64,000 nucleotides of DNA from Nocardioides guangzhouensis (GCF_004519545.1 NZ_SDKM01000005.1:59438-123437); one strand, 5' to 3'; positions 39,183 through 48,305 are shown, counted from the first letter of the stretch. Notes: a model not told the origin generated them from the letters alone. Made by a program: numbers and translations.

Positions 39183-40666
39183 GCGCCACCGACGCGCCCC
39201 CGTCGACCAGGCGGACGGCGCCGCGCTGGTCCCACGTCGACGACTGCTTCGTCGACGGTGCGTGGACCCGCTCCGCCGCGACCGAGCGGCTGCCCCTGGT
39301 CGACCCGGCCACCGGCGAGGAGTGGGGCTCGGTCCCCGACTGCGCGGCCGACGACGTCGACGCCGCGCTGGCCGCGGCGGACCGGGCGTTCCGGACCGGT
39401 CCCTGGGCCGGGACCGCCCCGTCGGAGCGGGCCGCCCTGCTGCTGCGGATCGCGGACGAGGTGGAGGCCCGGGCCGCGGACATGGCGGTGACCAACACGC
39501 TCGAGAACGGCTCGCCGATCGGCGAGACCCGCGGTGCCGCCGCCAACGCGGCCGGCATCCTGCGGCACGTCGCCGGGCTGGCGCCGTGGCTCGAGGACGA
39601 GGACGTCCGGCCGTTCCCCGCCGGCGGTGCGGAGACCGTCGTACGCAAGGACCCGGTCGGACCGTGCGTGCTGATCGCGCCCTGGAACTTCCCGATCAAC
39701 CTCATGGTGGTCAAGCTGGCACCCGCCCTGCTCGCGGGCTGCACGGTGGTGATGAAGCCGGCCCCCGGCACGTCCCTCTCGATCAGGTTCGTGGTCGAGG
39801 CCTGCGCCGCGGCCGGCGTACCGGCGGGCGTGGTCAACCTGGTCACCGGCGGCGGCGAGGTCGGCGACCGGCTCGTCCGGCACCCGCTGACCGCGAAGGT
39901 CGCGTTCACCGGGTCGACCCCGGTCGGTCGCCGGATCGCGGCCGCGTGCGGTGAGCTGCTCCGCCCCGTGACCCTCGAGCTGGGCGGCAAGTCGTCGGCG
40001 ATCGTGCTCGACGACGCCGACCTCGGGCAGGTCTCCGCCGCGCTGCTCCGCACCAGCCTGCGCAACACCGGGCAGACCTGCTACATCGCCACCCGCATCC
40101 TGGCCCCCTCCGCGCGCTACGACGAGGTGGTCGACATGGTGACCCGCACGGTCGCGGCCGCACCCCAGGGCGACCCCTTCGACGAGGCCACCGTGTTCGG
40201 GCCGATGGCCTCGCAGGCGCAGTACGACGTGGTGCGCGGCTACCTCGCCTCGGCCCACGACGAGGGTGCCCGGGCCACCACCGGTGGGCGACCGGCGAAC
40301 ACCGGGCGGGGCTGGTTCATCGAGCCGACCGTCTTCGCCGACGTCACCCCGGACATGCGCATCGCCCGGGAGGAGGTCTTCGGGCCGGTCGTGAGCGTGC
40401 TCCGCTACGACGACCTCGACGACGCCGTCGCCCTCGCCAACGACACGTCGTTCGGGCTCGGCGGCGTCGTCTTCTCCTCCGACCCGGTCGCCGGTCAGGC
40501 GGTCGCCGAGCGCATGGACACCGGCTCGGTCGGGGTGAACTTCTTCTCCTCCAACCACAACGCGCCGTTCGGCGGCCGGCACGACTCCGGCCTGGGCGTG
40601 GAGTACGGCGTCGAGGGACTCTCGCAGTACGTCACCTACAAGTCGATCCACCGACCGGTCGGCTGA
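39179..40666 (+). CDS. creC: Aldehyde dehydrogenase (CreC-like)
   Basis: This 495-residue ALDH has the catalytic Cys in NTGQTCYIATRILAP, the Glu in TLELGGKSSAIVLDD, and the NAD segment APWNFPINLMVVKLAPALLAG. It presumably oxidises the 4-hydroxybenzaldehyde (phosphate) to the carboxylate. The only in-frame start near the HD gene is TTG at 39179, overlapping its stop (TTGA); no ATG or GTG gives a full N-terminus. It is the last intact gene of the operon. Confidence 0.83.
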   Translation: MSATDAPPSTRRTAPRWSHVDDCFVDGAWTRSAATERLPLVDPATGEEWGSVPDCAADDVDAALAAADRAFRTGPWAGTAPSERAALLLRIADEVEARAADMAVTNTLENGSPIGETRGAAANAAGILRHVAGLAPWLEDEDVRPFPAGGAETVVRKDPVGPCVLIAPWNFPINLMVVKLAPALLAGCTVVMKPAPGTSLSIRFVVEACAAAGVPAGVVNLVTGGGEVGDRLVRHPLTAKVAFTGSTPVGRRIAAACGELLRPVTLELGGKSSAIVLDDADLGQVSAALLRTSLRNTGQTCYIATRILAPSARYDEVVDMVTRTVAAAPQGDPFDEATVFGPMASQAQYDVVRGYLASAHDEGARATTGGRPANTGRGWFIEPTVFADVTPDMRIAREEVFGPVVSVLRYDDLDDAVALANDTSFGLGGVVFSSDPVAGQAVAERMDTGSVGVNFFSSNHNAPFGGRHDSGLGVEYGVEGLSQYVTYKSIHRPVG

Positions 40667-40668
40667 GC

Positions 40669-40790
40669 TGGAACTCCTTCCACCACATGCCGGCGGCGAT
40701 CATCGGGGCCTCGCCCGGGCAGATCGCGACGGCCGTGGGACAGCAGAGCCTGCGCGGTGCTGGGCTTCTGCAACGCGGCAGACGACGTCA
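40669..40790 (+). pseudogene. Remnant of NADPH-dependent FMN reductase
   Basis: Codons from 40669 read WNSFHHMPAAIIGASPGQIA followed by TAVGQQSLR, the conserved core of NADPH-dependent FMN/quinone reductases (NSF..KPAAIIGASPG.IGTAVAQQ.LR). After LR at about 40755 the match continues in another frame as VLGFCNAADD, so a small deletion has shifted it. Neither the N-terminal flavodoxin part nor the C-terminus is present. Confidence 0.65.
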
Positions 40791-41224
40791 ACGACCTTCT
40801 GCCCGGCGCAGCACCGAGCCGAACTGCTTCCCCAGAGCGCGGGACCCGACGACGGGGATCAGTACGCCGAGCAGCCGGCCGAGCAGGGACTTGGGCACCC
40901 GGGTCAACGTGACCTGCACGTCAGTGCCCTCTCCGACGGGGTCAGCTGGTAGCGCCACCCACTGCCGTGCGCCCACAGGTTCGAGTCGAGGGTGTCGATC
41001 GTGACCGTCCCGGCAGCGGCGTCCCATGCGTAGCGTTCCCGCTCCCAGCCCATCCGGTTGCCCTCGGTGACCTCGGCCCAGTCCGGGCCTTGTTCGTGCA
41101 CGGTGAAGTGGGACTCGTCGATGTTCGGCCAGCGGCTGGCTCGCTCGGGTCCGAAGTCGGTGAACAGCTCCATGACCGCGGCCGGCGACAGCGTGGTGTG
41201 GACGGTGAACTGTGTGGACGGCAT
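40788..41224 (-). pseudogene. SRPBCC-family protein, frameshifted
   Basis: The N-terminal part (from ATG at 41224) reads MPSTQFTVHTTLSPAAVMEL to GWRYQLTP and then hits a stop in frame at 40904. The other frame continues the fold as VGEGTDVQVTLTRVPKSLLG to LRRAEGR, ending at 40788. A one-base loss near 40930 would explain it. START/SRPBCC proteins bind hydrophobic ligands. It is either a real pseudogene or a sequencing error; the adjacent reductase remnant favours real decay. Confidence 0.7.
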
Positions 41225-41283
41225 GGCTCCATGGTCCCTCGTGGCTGCGGGAACGGGTCGTCGACGCCCCCTAGATTGGGCCG

Positions 41284-43782
41284 GTGACCACTGCGCCTGC
41301 CGGAAGCCGGCTCCCCGACCGTGCCCGCGTCGTCGTGATCGGGGGTGGGGTGATCGGCTGCTCGGTGGCCTATCACCTCGCCCACGCAGGCTGGACCGAC
41401 GTGGTCCTGCTCGAGCGAGACCGGCTCACCTCCGGCACCACCTGGCACGCCGCCGGGCTGATGACCTGCTTCGGGTCGACGTCGGAGACCTCGACCGCGA
41501 TCCGGCTGTACTCGCGCGACCTCTACGCGCGGCTCGAGGAGGAGACCGGCCAGGCCACCGGGTTCAAGCCGGTCGGCCTGATCGAGGCGGCCGCCGACGA
41601 GGCGCGGCTCGAGGAGTACCGCCGGGTCGCGGCGTTCCAGCGGCACCTCGGGCTCGAGGTCGAGGAGATCTCCCCGACGGAGATGGCCGACCTGTTCCCG
41701 TGGGCGCGGACCGATGACCTGCTGGCCGGCTTCCACGTCCCCGGTGACGGCCGGGTCAACCCGGTCGACCTCACCACCGCCCTGGCCAAGGGCGCGCGAC
41801 GGCTCGGCGTGCGGATCGTCGAGGGGGTCACCGTCGAGGACGTGCTCACCGACCGCGGTCGCGTCACCGGCGTCCGGGCGACGGACGGCGAGGACGTCGA
41901 GCCCCAGGTGATCGAGGCGGAGTACGTCGTCAACTGCGCCGGCATGTGGGCTCGCGAGCTCGGCGCGCGGAACGGGCTGGTGATCCCGAACCAGGCCGCC
42001 GAGCACTACTACCTGATCACCGACACCATCGACGGGCTCGACCCGGACGCGCCGGTCTTCGAGGACCCCGCGTCGTACGGCTACTACCGTGAGGAGGGCG
42101 GCGGGATGATGGTCGGCCTCTTCGAGCCGCAGGCCGCGCCGTGGCAGGTCGAGGGCGTCCCGCGCGACTTCTCCTTCGGCAAGATCCCGCCCGACTGGGA
42201 CCGGATGAGCCCGTTCCTGGAGAAGGCGATGGCCCGGGTCCCGGTCACCCTCGAGGTCGGCGTCCGCACGTTCTTCTGCGGCCCGGAGTCCTTCACCCCC
42301 GACCTGGCGCCGGCGGTCGGCGAGGCGCCGGGGATCCGCAGCTACTTCGTCGCCGCCGGCATGAACTCGGTCGGCGTGCTCTCCGCCGGCGGCCTGGGCC
42401 GGGTGCTGGCGCACTGGATCACCACCGGCCGGCCGGACGTCGACGTCACCGGGTTCAACGTCGACCGGTTCCGCCCGTGGCAGGCCGACGACGGCTACCG
42501 GGCCGCGCGCACCACGGAGATCCTCGGCACGGTGTACGCCGCGCACACGCCCGGCAAGCAGCTGCGCACCGCCCGCAACACGCTGCTGTCCCCGGTCCAC
42601 GACCGGCTGGTCGAGCAGGGCGGCTACCTGCGCGAGGTCTCCGGCTGGGAGGGCGCGGACTGGTTCGCCGGCCCGAGCACCACGCCGACCGCCGAGCCGA
42701 CGTGGGGCCGGGCGCCCTGGTTCACCCAGTGGGAGGCCGAGCACCGGGCGGTCCGCGAGGGCGTCGGGCTGATGGACATGAGCTTCATGGCGAAGCTGCG
42801 GGTGCAGGGCCCGGACGCCGGCGCGCTGCTCGACCGGGTCTCGGCGGGAGCCGTGGAAGGGCCGCCCGAGACCATCACCTACACCCAGTGGCTGGACGAC
42901 GACGGCCGGATCGAGGGCGACCTGACCGTCACCAAGCTGGGGGAGGGCGACTTCTTCGTGGTCGCCTCCGACACCGCGCACGGGCACACCTTGGCCTGGC
43001 TGGCACGCCACGGCGGGGACGCCGACTGCACGGTCACCGACGTCACCGCCGACCACGGCCAGCTCAACGTCCAGGGTCCCCGGTCGCGCGAGGTGCTCGC
43101 CGAGCTGACCGACGCCGACCTCTCCACGGAGGCGTTCCCGTTCCGCACCGCGCGCCGGATCGAGCTCGCCGGTGTGGAGCTGCTGTGCGTGCGGATCACC
43201 TACCTCGGCGAGCTCGGCTACGAGCTCTACGTCCCCGCTGCCGAGACGCTGCGCGTGTACGACGCGCTGCTGGCGGCCGGGGCGCCGTACGGGCTGCGGC
43301 CGGTAGGGCTCAAGGCGCTGGCCTCGCTGCGCATGGAGAAGGGCTACCGCGACTTCGGCCACGACATCGACAACACCGACTGCCCGCTCGAGGCCGGGCT
43401 TGGCTTCGCGCTGGCGCTGGACAAGCCGGGCGGGTTCGTCGGCCGGGACGCGGTGCTGGCCCGCAAGGAGGCGAACGCGGGCGCCGGCGGGATGGGCCAG
43501 CGGATCGTGCAGGTCCGGGTCCTCGACCCCGAGCCGCTGCTCTACCACGCCGAGGTCGTCCACCGCGACGGCGAGGCGGTCGGCTACGTCCGGGCGGCGT
43601 CGTACGGCTGGACGCTGGGTGGGGCGGTCGGCCTGGCCATGGTCTCGGGCGGTGGGGAGCCGGTGACCCCGGAGTGGATCAGGGCCGGCGCCTGGGAGGT
43701 CGACGTCGCCGGCGTGCGGCACCCGGTCGAGGTGTCGCTGCGCCCGATGTACGACCCGGCGTCCGCACGGATCAAGGTCTGA
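41284..43782 (+). CDS. Dimethylglycine/sarcosine oxidase-type FAD + GcvT fusion enzyme
   Basis: This 832-residue two-domain enzyme has an N-terminal DAO flavoprotein (VVVIGGGVIGCSVAYHLA; the His in TSGTTWHAAGL is the usual covalent FAD site) to about residue 400. A GcvT-type folate domain follows (GVGLMDMSFMAKLRVQG, ITYLGELGYELYVP, GYRDFGHDIDNTDCPLEAGL). The family demethylates dimethylglycine or sarcosine and passes the one-carbon unit to tetrahydrofolate. GTG start; divergent from the broken SRPBCC gene. Confidence 0.87.
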   Translation: MTTAPAGSRLPDRARVVVIGGGVIGCSVAYHLAHAGWTDVVLLERDRLTSGTTWHAAGLMTCFGSTSETSTAIRLYSRDLYARLEEETGQATGFKPVGLIEAAADEARLEEYRRVAAFQRHLGLEVEEISPTEMADLFPWARTDDLLAGFHVPGDGRVNPVDLTTALAKGARRLGVRIVEGVTVEDVLTDRGRVTGVRATDGEDVEPQVIEAEYVVNCAGMWARELGARNGLVIPNQAAEHYYLITDTIDGLDPDAPVFEDPASYGYYREEGGGMMVGLFEPQAAPWQVEGVPRDFSFGKIPPDWDRMSPFLEKAMARVPVTLEVGVRTFFCGPESFTPDLAPAVGEAPGIRSYFVAAGMNSVGVLSAGGLGRVLAHWITTGRPDVDVTGFNVDRFRPWQADDGYRAARTTEILGTVYAAHTPGKQLRTARNTLLSPVHDRLVEQGGYLREVSGWEGADWFAGPSTTPTAEPTWGRAPWFTQWEAEHRAVREGVGLMDMSFMAKLRVQGPDAGALLDRVSAGAVEGPPETITYTQWLDDDGRIEGDLTVTKLGEGDFFVVASDTAHGHTLAWLARHGGDADCTVTDVTADHGQLNVQGPRSREVLAELTDADLSTEAFPFRTARRIELAGVELLCVRITYLGELGYELYVPAAETLRVYDALLAAGAPYGLRPVGLKALASLRMEKGYRDFGHDIDNTDCPLEAGLGFALALDKPGGFVGRDAVLARKEANAGAGGMGQRIVQVRVLDPEPLLYHAEVVHRDGEAVGYVRAASYGWTLGGAVGLAMVSGGGEPVTPEWIRAGAWEVDVAGVRHPVEVSLRPMYDPASARIKV

Positions 43783-43800
43783 CGGGCGCGCTCGCGGGGA

Positions 43801-44742
43801 TCATCCACGCGGCGCCACCCTTCCCGCGAACTCCGCGAGCAGCTCACCGACCCGCGAGGGATGGCCGAGCTGCGGCACGTGTCCCGCGGACAGGACCTCG
43901 AGGCGGGCGTCCGGGATCAGGTCCACGGTGACTCTCGCGTCCGTCACGGACACCACCGGGTCACGGTCACCCCAGATCATCAGCGTGGGGACGCCCAGGC
44001 GCTGCAGGTGCTCCGGCCGGATACGGGCCGCAGCTCGGGTACCGAGCGGGGAGAGCAGGGCCCGGAACTCGGCGACGTTCGCCGCCGTCGCGACGGGGTC
44101 GTGCGCCGCGTCCACCAGCGAGTCCAGCAGGTCGGGATGCCGCAGGATGTTCTCTCCCTCACCCATCGCGGACATGAGAGTCGTCAGCATCCTCCGGCCC
44201 GGCCTCACGGTACGGCTGAGGGCCGGTCCCAGCAGCGGTGTCGCCATGATGCGGATCCCCACGGGAATCCGAGCCCCGGGGAGAAGGGGGACCGAACCGA
44301 GCATGACCAGGCCGGCCACTCTGTGGGGGCGGTCCAGCGCGTACCACACGGCCCAGGTCCCGCCCCCCGATGCGCCGACCAGCACGGATCGCTCGAGATG
44401 GAGCAGGTCGAGCACGTCGTCGACGAACCGGACCGCGCACTGCCGGAAGCCGTCGCGGGGGAACTGCTCAGGATCGCTCAGCCCGAATCCCGGTCGGTCG
44501 ACGAGGCAGGAGCGCACCGACGTCATGTGGTCGAGCAGCATCAGGTGCGACAGCGACGACGTGTTGTTGCCGTGCAGGTGGACGACGGGTGGGCCGTCGC
44601 CCGCCTCGATCACGTGCACGCGGCCGGACGGTCTCCGGATGAACCGGCCCTGGACACCGGCGGCCCGCAGCATTCGTTCGTACCTGCGGTGCACCCGGGG
44701 CGGGTGCACCGACGGTGCGGGTTCGTCGTGCTGGACAGTCAT
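43801..44742 (-). CDS. Alpha/beta hydrolase
   Basis: This 313-residue alpha/beta-hydrolase has the oxyanion HLHGNNTSS, the nucleophile elbow VGASGGGTW (Ser), the acid in IWGDRDPVVS and the His in LSAGHVPQLGHP. No lipoprotein or signal sequence is seen. The substrate is unknown. It is transcribed divergently from an HxlR-type regulator with a perfect palindrome between them, so the two are probably functionally linked. Confidence 0.83.
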   Translation of the reverse strand: MTVQHDEPAPSVHPPRVHRRYERMLRAAGVQGRFIRRPSGRVHVIEAGDGPPVVHLHGNNTSSLSHLMLLDHMTSVRSCLVDRPGFGLSDPEQFPRDGFRQCAVRFVDDVLDLLHLERSVLVGASGGGTWAVWYALDRPHRVAGLVMLGSVPLLPGARIPVGIRIMATPLLGPALSRTVRPGRRMLTTLMSAMGEGENILRHPDLLDSLVDAAHDPVATAANVAEFRALLSPLGTRAAARIRPEHLQRLGVPTLMIWGDRDPVVSVTDARVTVDLIPDARLEVLSAGHVPQLGHPSRVGELLAEFAGRVAPRG

Positions 44743-44801
44743 CGTGACCTCGGGTGGGGCTCCTGTCCTGCCACGATCTCCCCGTGCTCGCGACGACGCC
44801 A

Positions 44802-44816
44802 GTTCGAACTTCGAAC
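44802..44816. promoter_or_regulatory. Perfect 15-bp palindrome GTTCGAA-C-TTCGAAC
   Basis: The dyad lies in the 110-bp divergent region between the alpha/beta hydrolase and the HxlR gene, 36 bp before the regulator start. HxlR-type regulators bind such short dyads and usually control the divergent neighbour. Confidence 0.55.
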
Positions 44817-44852
44817 CTCTGCAGGGCCCGTCGACGGTGCGACACTGGTGCC

Positions 44853-45542
44853 GTGGGCTCGGGCGAGTTCGTCGGATACTGCTCGTTCACCAAGGCCATC
44901 GAGCACCTCGGTGACCGGTGGAGCCTGCTCATCGTGCGCGAGCTGGGGATGGTCGGCCCCCAGGGGTTCAACGACCTGGCCGCAAGCCTTCCCGGCAGGA
45001 TCTCCCGCTCGGTGCTCGTCGACCGGCTGCGCCGCCTGGAGACCCTGGGCCTGGTGTCCCGCGTCGACGGCCACGACCCGCACCCGGCGTACCGCCTGAC
45101 GTCCGTCGGTCAGGGCCTGATGGAGACGTTGGGCTCCCTGCGCGCCTGGGCGGACAGCTGGCTCCCGGACGATCCCGACATGCTGGAACGCGACCCGGAC
45201 GTGGTGCTCGGCTGGCTGGCTCAGCGCGCGGACGCCGACCGGGCGCCCAGGCGGCCTGTCGTTCTCGAGATCCGGCTGCACCACCGGCAGGACCGGAGGT
45301 ACTGGCTCGTGCTGCAGCGCGGCGTCGAGCCGTACGGATGTCTCACGGACCCGCTCCTCGACGCGGACCGCTACGTCTACCTGGAGTGCTCGATGCCCGC
45401 GCTCCTGGCGCTGGCCCGCGGCAGGTGCGGCTGGCGGGACGTGCTCGACGACGGCTCGGTCGTCGCCGCAGGCGACCCCGGCCTGCTCACCCGGTTGGTC
45501 GAGTGGTTCGGTCCCACGTCGAAGCAGCCGGCGTCGACGTGA
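44853..45542 (+). CDS. HxlR-family winged-helix regulator with C-terminal domain
   Basis: This 229-residue protein has an HxlR-type HTH in residues about 10-100 (CSFTKAIEHLGDRWSLLIVR, ISRSVLVDRLRRLETLGLV). An SCP2-like C-terminal domain follows that may sense a small hydrophobic molecule. GTG start at 44853 gives the standard N-terminus. Confidence 0.82.
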   Translation: MGSGEFVGYCSFTKAIEHLGDRWSLLIVRELGMVGPQGFNDLAASLPGRISRSVLVDRLRRLETLGLVSRVDGHDPHPAYRLTSVGQGLMETLGSLRAWADSWLPDDPDMLERDPDVVLGWLAQRADADRAPRRPVVLEIRLHHRQDRRYWLVLQRGVEPYGCLTDPLLDADRYVYLECSMPALLALARGRCGWRDVLDDGSVVAAGDPGLLTRLVEWFGPTSKQPAST

Positions 45543-45590
45543 GCCGGTGATCCTCGCGAACCCCGCTCTGGTCCTCGGGGACGTGCCCAC

Positions 45591-46784
45591 TCATGGTCGG
45601 GGCGATTGTGGGTCTGCCACGGCCGTGGCGTCGACGTCCCCATCGTTCGGCTCGGGCTCCGGTTCGGGCTCCGGACCGTCGACCTGCGCATCGAGCAGGG
45701 GCTTCGTCCAGGCCGCGCGGGGGTCGGCGTCGACGAAGAAGGCGCGGAGCAGCAGGGTCATCGGTACGGCGAGCAGGGCGCCGAGCGGGCCGAGCACGAA
45801 CGCCCAGACGACCAGCGACAGGTAGGTCAGCTCCGCGCTCAGGCCGACGCTGTTGCCGACGAACCGCGGCTGGATGAACGTCTGGATGGTCACGTTGAGG
45901 ACGCTGTAGGCGACGATCACCAGCACCATGCCCTCCCAGCCCGAGTCGAGCAGGGCGAGCAGCGCCGGCGGGATGATGCCGATGACGAAGCCGATGTTGG
46001 GGATGAAGTTCGTGAGGAACGAGAAGAAGCCCCAGACCAGGGGCAGCGGCACCCCGATCAGCCACAGGGCGCCGGAGTCGAGGATCCCGACGATGGCCCC
46101 GAACAGGGCGGTCATGACGAGGTAGCGCTGGGTCCCGTCGATGAACTTGGTGAGCGACCACGCGAGCTGCGGCTTCGACCGCTCGAGCCAGGCGATGCGG
46201 GGCCGGAACCCCGGGACAGCGGCCACGAAGAAGAAGATCAGCGTGACCAGGAGGAACAGGCCGCCGACGGTGCCGAGGACCGCCGAGAGCAGGCCGCCGA
46301 GGAAGTCGGCGACCTTGCCGGGGTCGACCTTCGAGAGGAGGTCACTGGTCTTGCTGGTGTCGAGCCCGAGCTTGGACAGCCAGCCCTGCACGTCGTCGGT
46401 GAGGTTCTGGGCGTCCTTGGTGTACTGCGGCAGCAGGTCCACCAGCTTGATCAGGCAGACGATCGTCCCGACCAGCAGCACCACCAGGATCAGGTACGCC
46501 ATCACCAGCGCGAACAGGGTGGCCAGCCACTGCGGCCAGTGGTGACGGCGCGCCCAGGCCTCCACCGGGAGCACCGCGATCGTCAGCACCAGCGCGAGCA
46601 GGGAGGGGGCCACGATCCCGGCCGCGCCCTTGAGACCGGCCACGAGGACGATGAACCCGACGACCCCCAGCATCACGACCACGATCCGCGGCATCGTGCG
46701 TACGGCCACACCGTCCGGGACGCCGTCCGGACCCGGGTCCGGCTCGTCCCTCGGTGCGGCCGCCTCGGCCTGCTGCGACGCCAT
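45591..46784 (-). CDS. AI-2E family transporter (TqsA/PerM-like)
   Basis: This 397-residue membrane protein has about eight helices and the family core GGLFLLVTLIFFFVAAVPGF, FFSFLTNFIPNIGFVIGIIP and TIQTFIQPRFVGNSVGLSAE. The C-terminus is an acidic PEPEPEP tail. Family members export autoinducer-2 or act as ion exchangers, so the substrate is open. The ATG lies 6 bp after a TACCTT -10 box, implying a leaderless mRNA. It shares one operator with the divergent GAP-family gene. Confidence 0.85.
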   Translation of the reverse strand: MASQQAEAAAPRDEPDPGPDGVPDGVAVRTMPRIVVVMLGVVGFIVLVAGLKGAAGIVAPSLLALVLTIAVLPVEAWARRHHWPQWLATLFALVMAYLILVVLLVGTIVCLIKLVDLLPQYTKDAQNLTDDVQGWLSKLGLDTSKTSDLLSKVDPGKVADFLGGLLSAVLGTVGGLFLLVTLIFFFVAAVPGFRPRIAWLERSKPQLAWSLTKFIDGTQRYLVMTALFGAIVGILDSGALWLIGVPLPLVWGFFSFLTNFIPNIGFVIGIIPPALLALLDSGWEGMVLVIVAYSVLNVTIQTFIQPRFVGNSVGLSAELTYLSLVVWAFVLGPLGALLAVPMTLLLRAFFVDADPRAAWTKPLLDAQVDGPEPEPEPEPNDGDVDATAVADPQSPRP

Positions 46785-46790
46785 GCCGCC

Positions 46791-46864
46791 AAGGTAGGGC
46801 ACCACGCGCGCCGCGCGGGTCACCTGTTCCCGGTGAGGCCCCGTGCGCCCGATGACGGCACTGT
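46791..46864. promoter_or_regulatory. Shared operator with two divergent promoters
   Basis: The palindrome TCACC-TGTTCCC-GGTGA (46820-46836) is flanked on the minus side by TACCTT (46796-46791) after 23 bp and on the plus side by CACTGT (46859-46864) after 22 bp. It can therefore drive both the AI-2E gene and the GAP-family gene. It belongs to the 17-bp palindrome promoter class. Confidence 0.7.
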
Positions 46865-46928
46865 GGAGGGGACGAAACCGGGCCGGCGCCCGTCTGGACG
46901 GACAGGTGGAGAGCATGGTGGCACGCCT

Positions 46929-47606
46929 ATGGGCCTGATCCTCCCGCTGCTGTTCCTCGGTCTGATGGCCAGCCTGTCGCCGGCCACGATCGTCGTGTTC
47001 GTGCTGGTCCTCGGTACGGCGCGAGCCCGGGTGAACGCGGTCGGGTTCCTCTTCGGCTGGGGTGTGTCGCTCACGATCGTGTTCCTCGGCAGCTACGCGT
47101 TCGCCTCCTCCGACGCCGGGGAGAGCTCCGGCGGACGCACCTGGGTGTCGGTGATGCAGGTCCTGCTCGGCGTCGCCCTCCTGGTCTGGTCCGTCCGGGT
47201 GTGGCGGCGCCGCGACGAGCCCGCCCCGCCGAGGCCCCCCGGGCGGACATCGCGTTGGGGGACCGAGCGCCTCATGGGGCACATGTCCGGGCTCACCCCG
47301 CTGGGCGCCGCCGTCGTGGGGGTGCTCAAGCAGCCCTGGGCGATCACCACCGCGGCCGCCCTCGTCGTCGTCCACCACCACACGACCGGTCTTCTCGTCG
47401 CCGTGGCGTTCGCCGTCTTCACGGTCGTCTCGACCGCGACGGTGGGGCTGATGTTCGTCTACTACAACCGCTACCCGGGCGAGGCGCAGGCCCAGCTGGG
47501 CGTGCTGCGCGACCGGGTGGTGGCGGCCGGGCCGGCGATGGGGGCCGCGGCCGGGATCCTGGTCGGGGGCTTCCTCGTCGTGGACGGCCTGGTCGGGCTC
47601 CAGTGA
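46929..47606 (+). CDS. GAP-family (Sap-like) membrane protein
   Basis: This 225-residue protein has six membrane helices (LILPLLFLGLMASLSPATIV, VGFLFGWGVSLTIVFLGSYA). The SP-A-T motif at the first helix end and the overall layout fit the GAP/LysE-like family, which includes the mycobacterial sulfolipid-addressing protein. It probably moves a small molecule or lipid. The first gene of a two-gene unit with the next membrane protein. Confidence 0.72.
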   Translation: MGLILPLLFLGLMASLSPATIVVFVLVLGTARARVNAVGFLFGWGVSLTIVFLGSYAFASSDAGESSGGRTWVSVMQVLLGVALLVWSVRVWRRRDEPAPPRPPGRTSRWGTERLMGHMSGLTPLGAAVVGVLKQPWAITTAAALVVVHHHTTGLLVAVAFAVFTVVSTATVGLMFVYYNRYPGEAQAQLGVLRDRVVAAGPAMGAAAGILVGGFLVVDGLVGLQ

Positions 47607-47627
47607 GGGACGAGAGGGGGGCCGGAC

Positions 47628-48305
47628 ATGAGCGGTGACGAGCCCGCCGTGAGCGCGCCACGGGCCTGGTCGCTCGAGTCGCGACTGCCGGTCATCCTGG
47701 CCGTTCTCGCCGTCATGGCCCTGACGGTCGTGCGCCCGCCGGAGATGCGGGTGGCGCCGCGCTGGGTGCTGCCCGCGATCGAGGTGGTGCTGCTCGCGAT
47801 CCTCCTCGCCCGGCACCCCGCACGGATCGGGCCGCGGGCGGCGCTGCTGCGGGCGATCTCGATCTGCGTCGTCGGGATCGTGCTCGCCGACACCTTCGTC
47901 GCCACCGTCCGCCTGATCGATGTGCTCATCCACGGCGGCAAGGCGACCGAGTCCGCCGACCAGCTCCTGGCCGCCGGCGCGATCGTGTGGGGGAGCAACG
48001 TCTTCGCCTTCGCCCTGTTCTACTGGCTGATCGACGCCGGCGGTGCTGCCGCGCGGGCCGACCACATGCCGCGGACCCTGGACCTCGCCTTCCCCCAGCA
48101 GCTCGACCCGGAGATCGCGCCTGCCGGCTGGCGGCCGCGCTTCGTCGACTACCTCTACCTGGCGCTGACCGCCTCCACCGCGTTCAGCCCCACCGATGTG
48201 ATGCCGCTGGTGCCCTGGGCCAAGGTGTCCATGGGGATCCAGTCCCTCATCTCGGTGGCCGTCCTCGGCCTGGTGGTCGCCCGCGCCGTGAACGTGCTGG
48301 GCTGA
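47628..48305 (+). CDS. Ion-channel-like membrane protein of unknown function
   Basis: This 225-residue protein has about six hydrophobic segments and the conserved end FVDYLYLALTASTAFSPTDV followed by MPLVPWAKVSMGIQSLIS. That end resembles the pore-helix region of a group of uncharacterised actinobacterial membrane proteins. I cannot name a function. It is 21 bp behind the GAP gene and likely shares its promoter. Confidence 0.65.
   Translation: MSGDEPAVSAPRAWSLESRLPVILAVLAVMALTVVRPPEMRVAPRWVLPAIEVVLLAILLARHPARIGPRAALLRAISICVVGIVLADTFVATVRLIDVLIHGGKATESADQLLAAGAIVWGSNVFAFALFYWLIDAGGAAARADHMPRTLDLAFPQQLDPEIAPAGWRPRFVDYLYLALTASTAFSPTDVMPLVPWAKVSMGIQSLISVAVLGLVVARAVNVLG

Noticed and set aside
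40788..41027. Separate small gene downstream of the SRPBCC start
   Set aside because: Its sequence is simply the continuation of the SRPBCC fold in a shifted frame.
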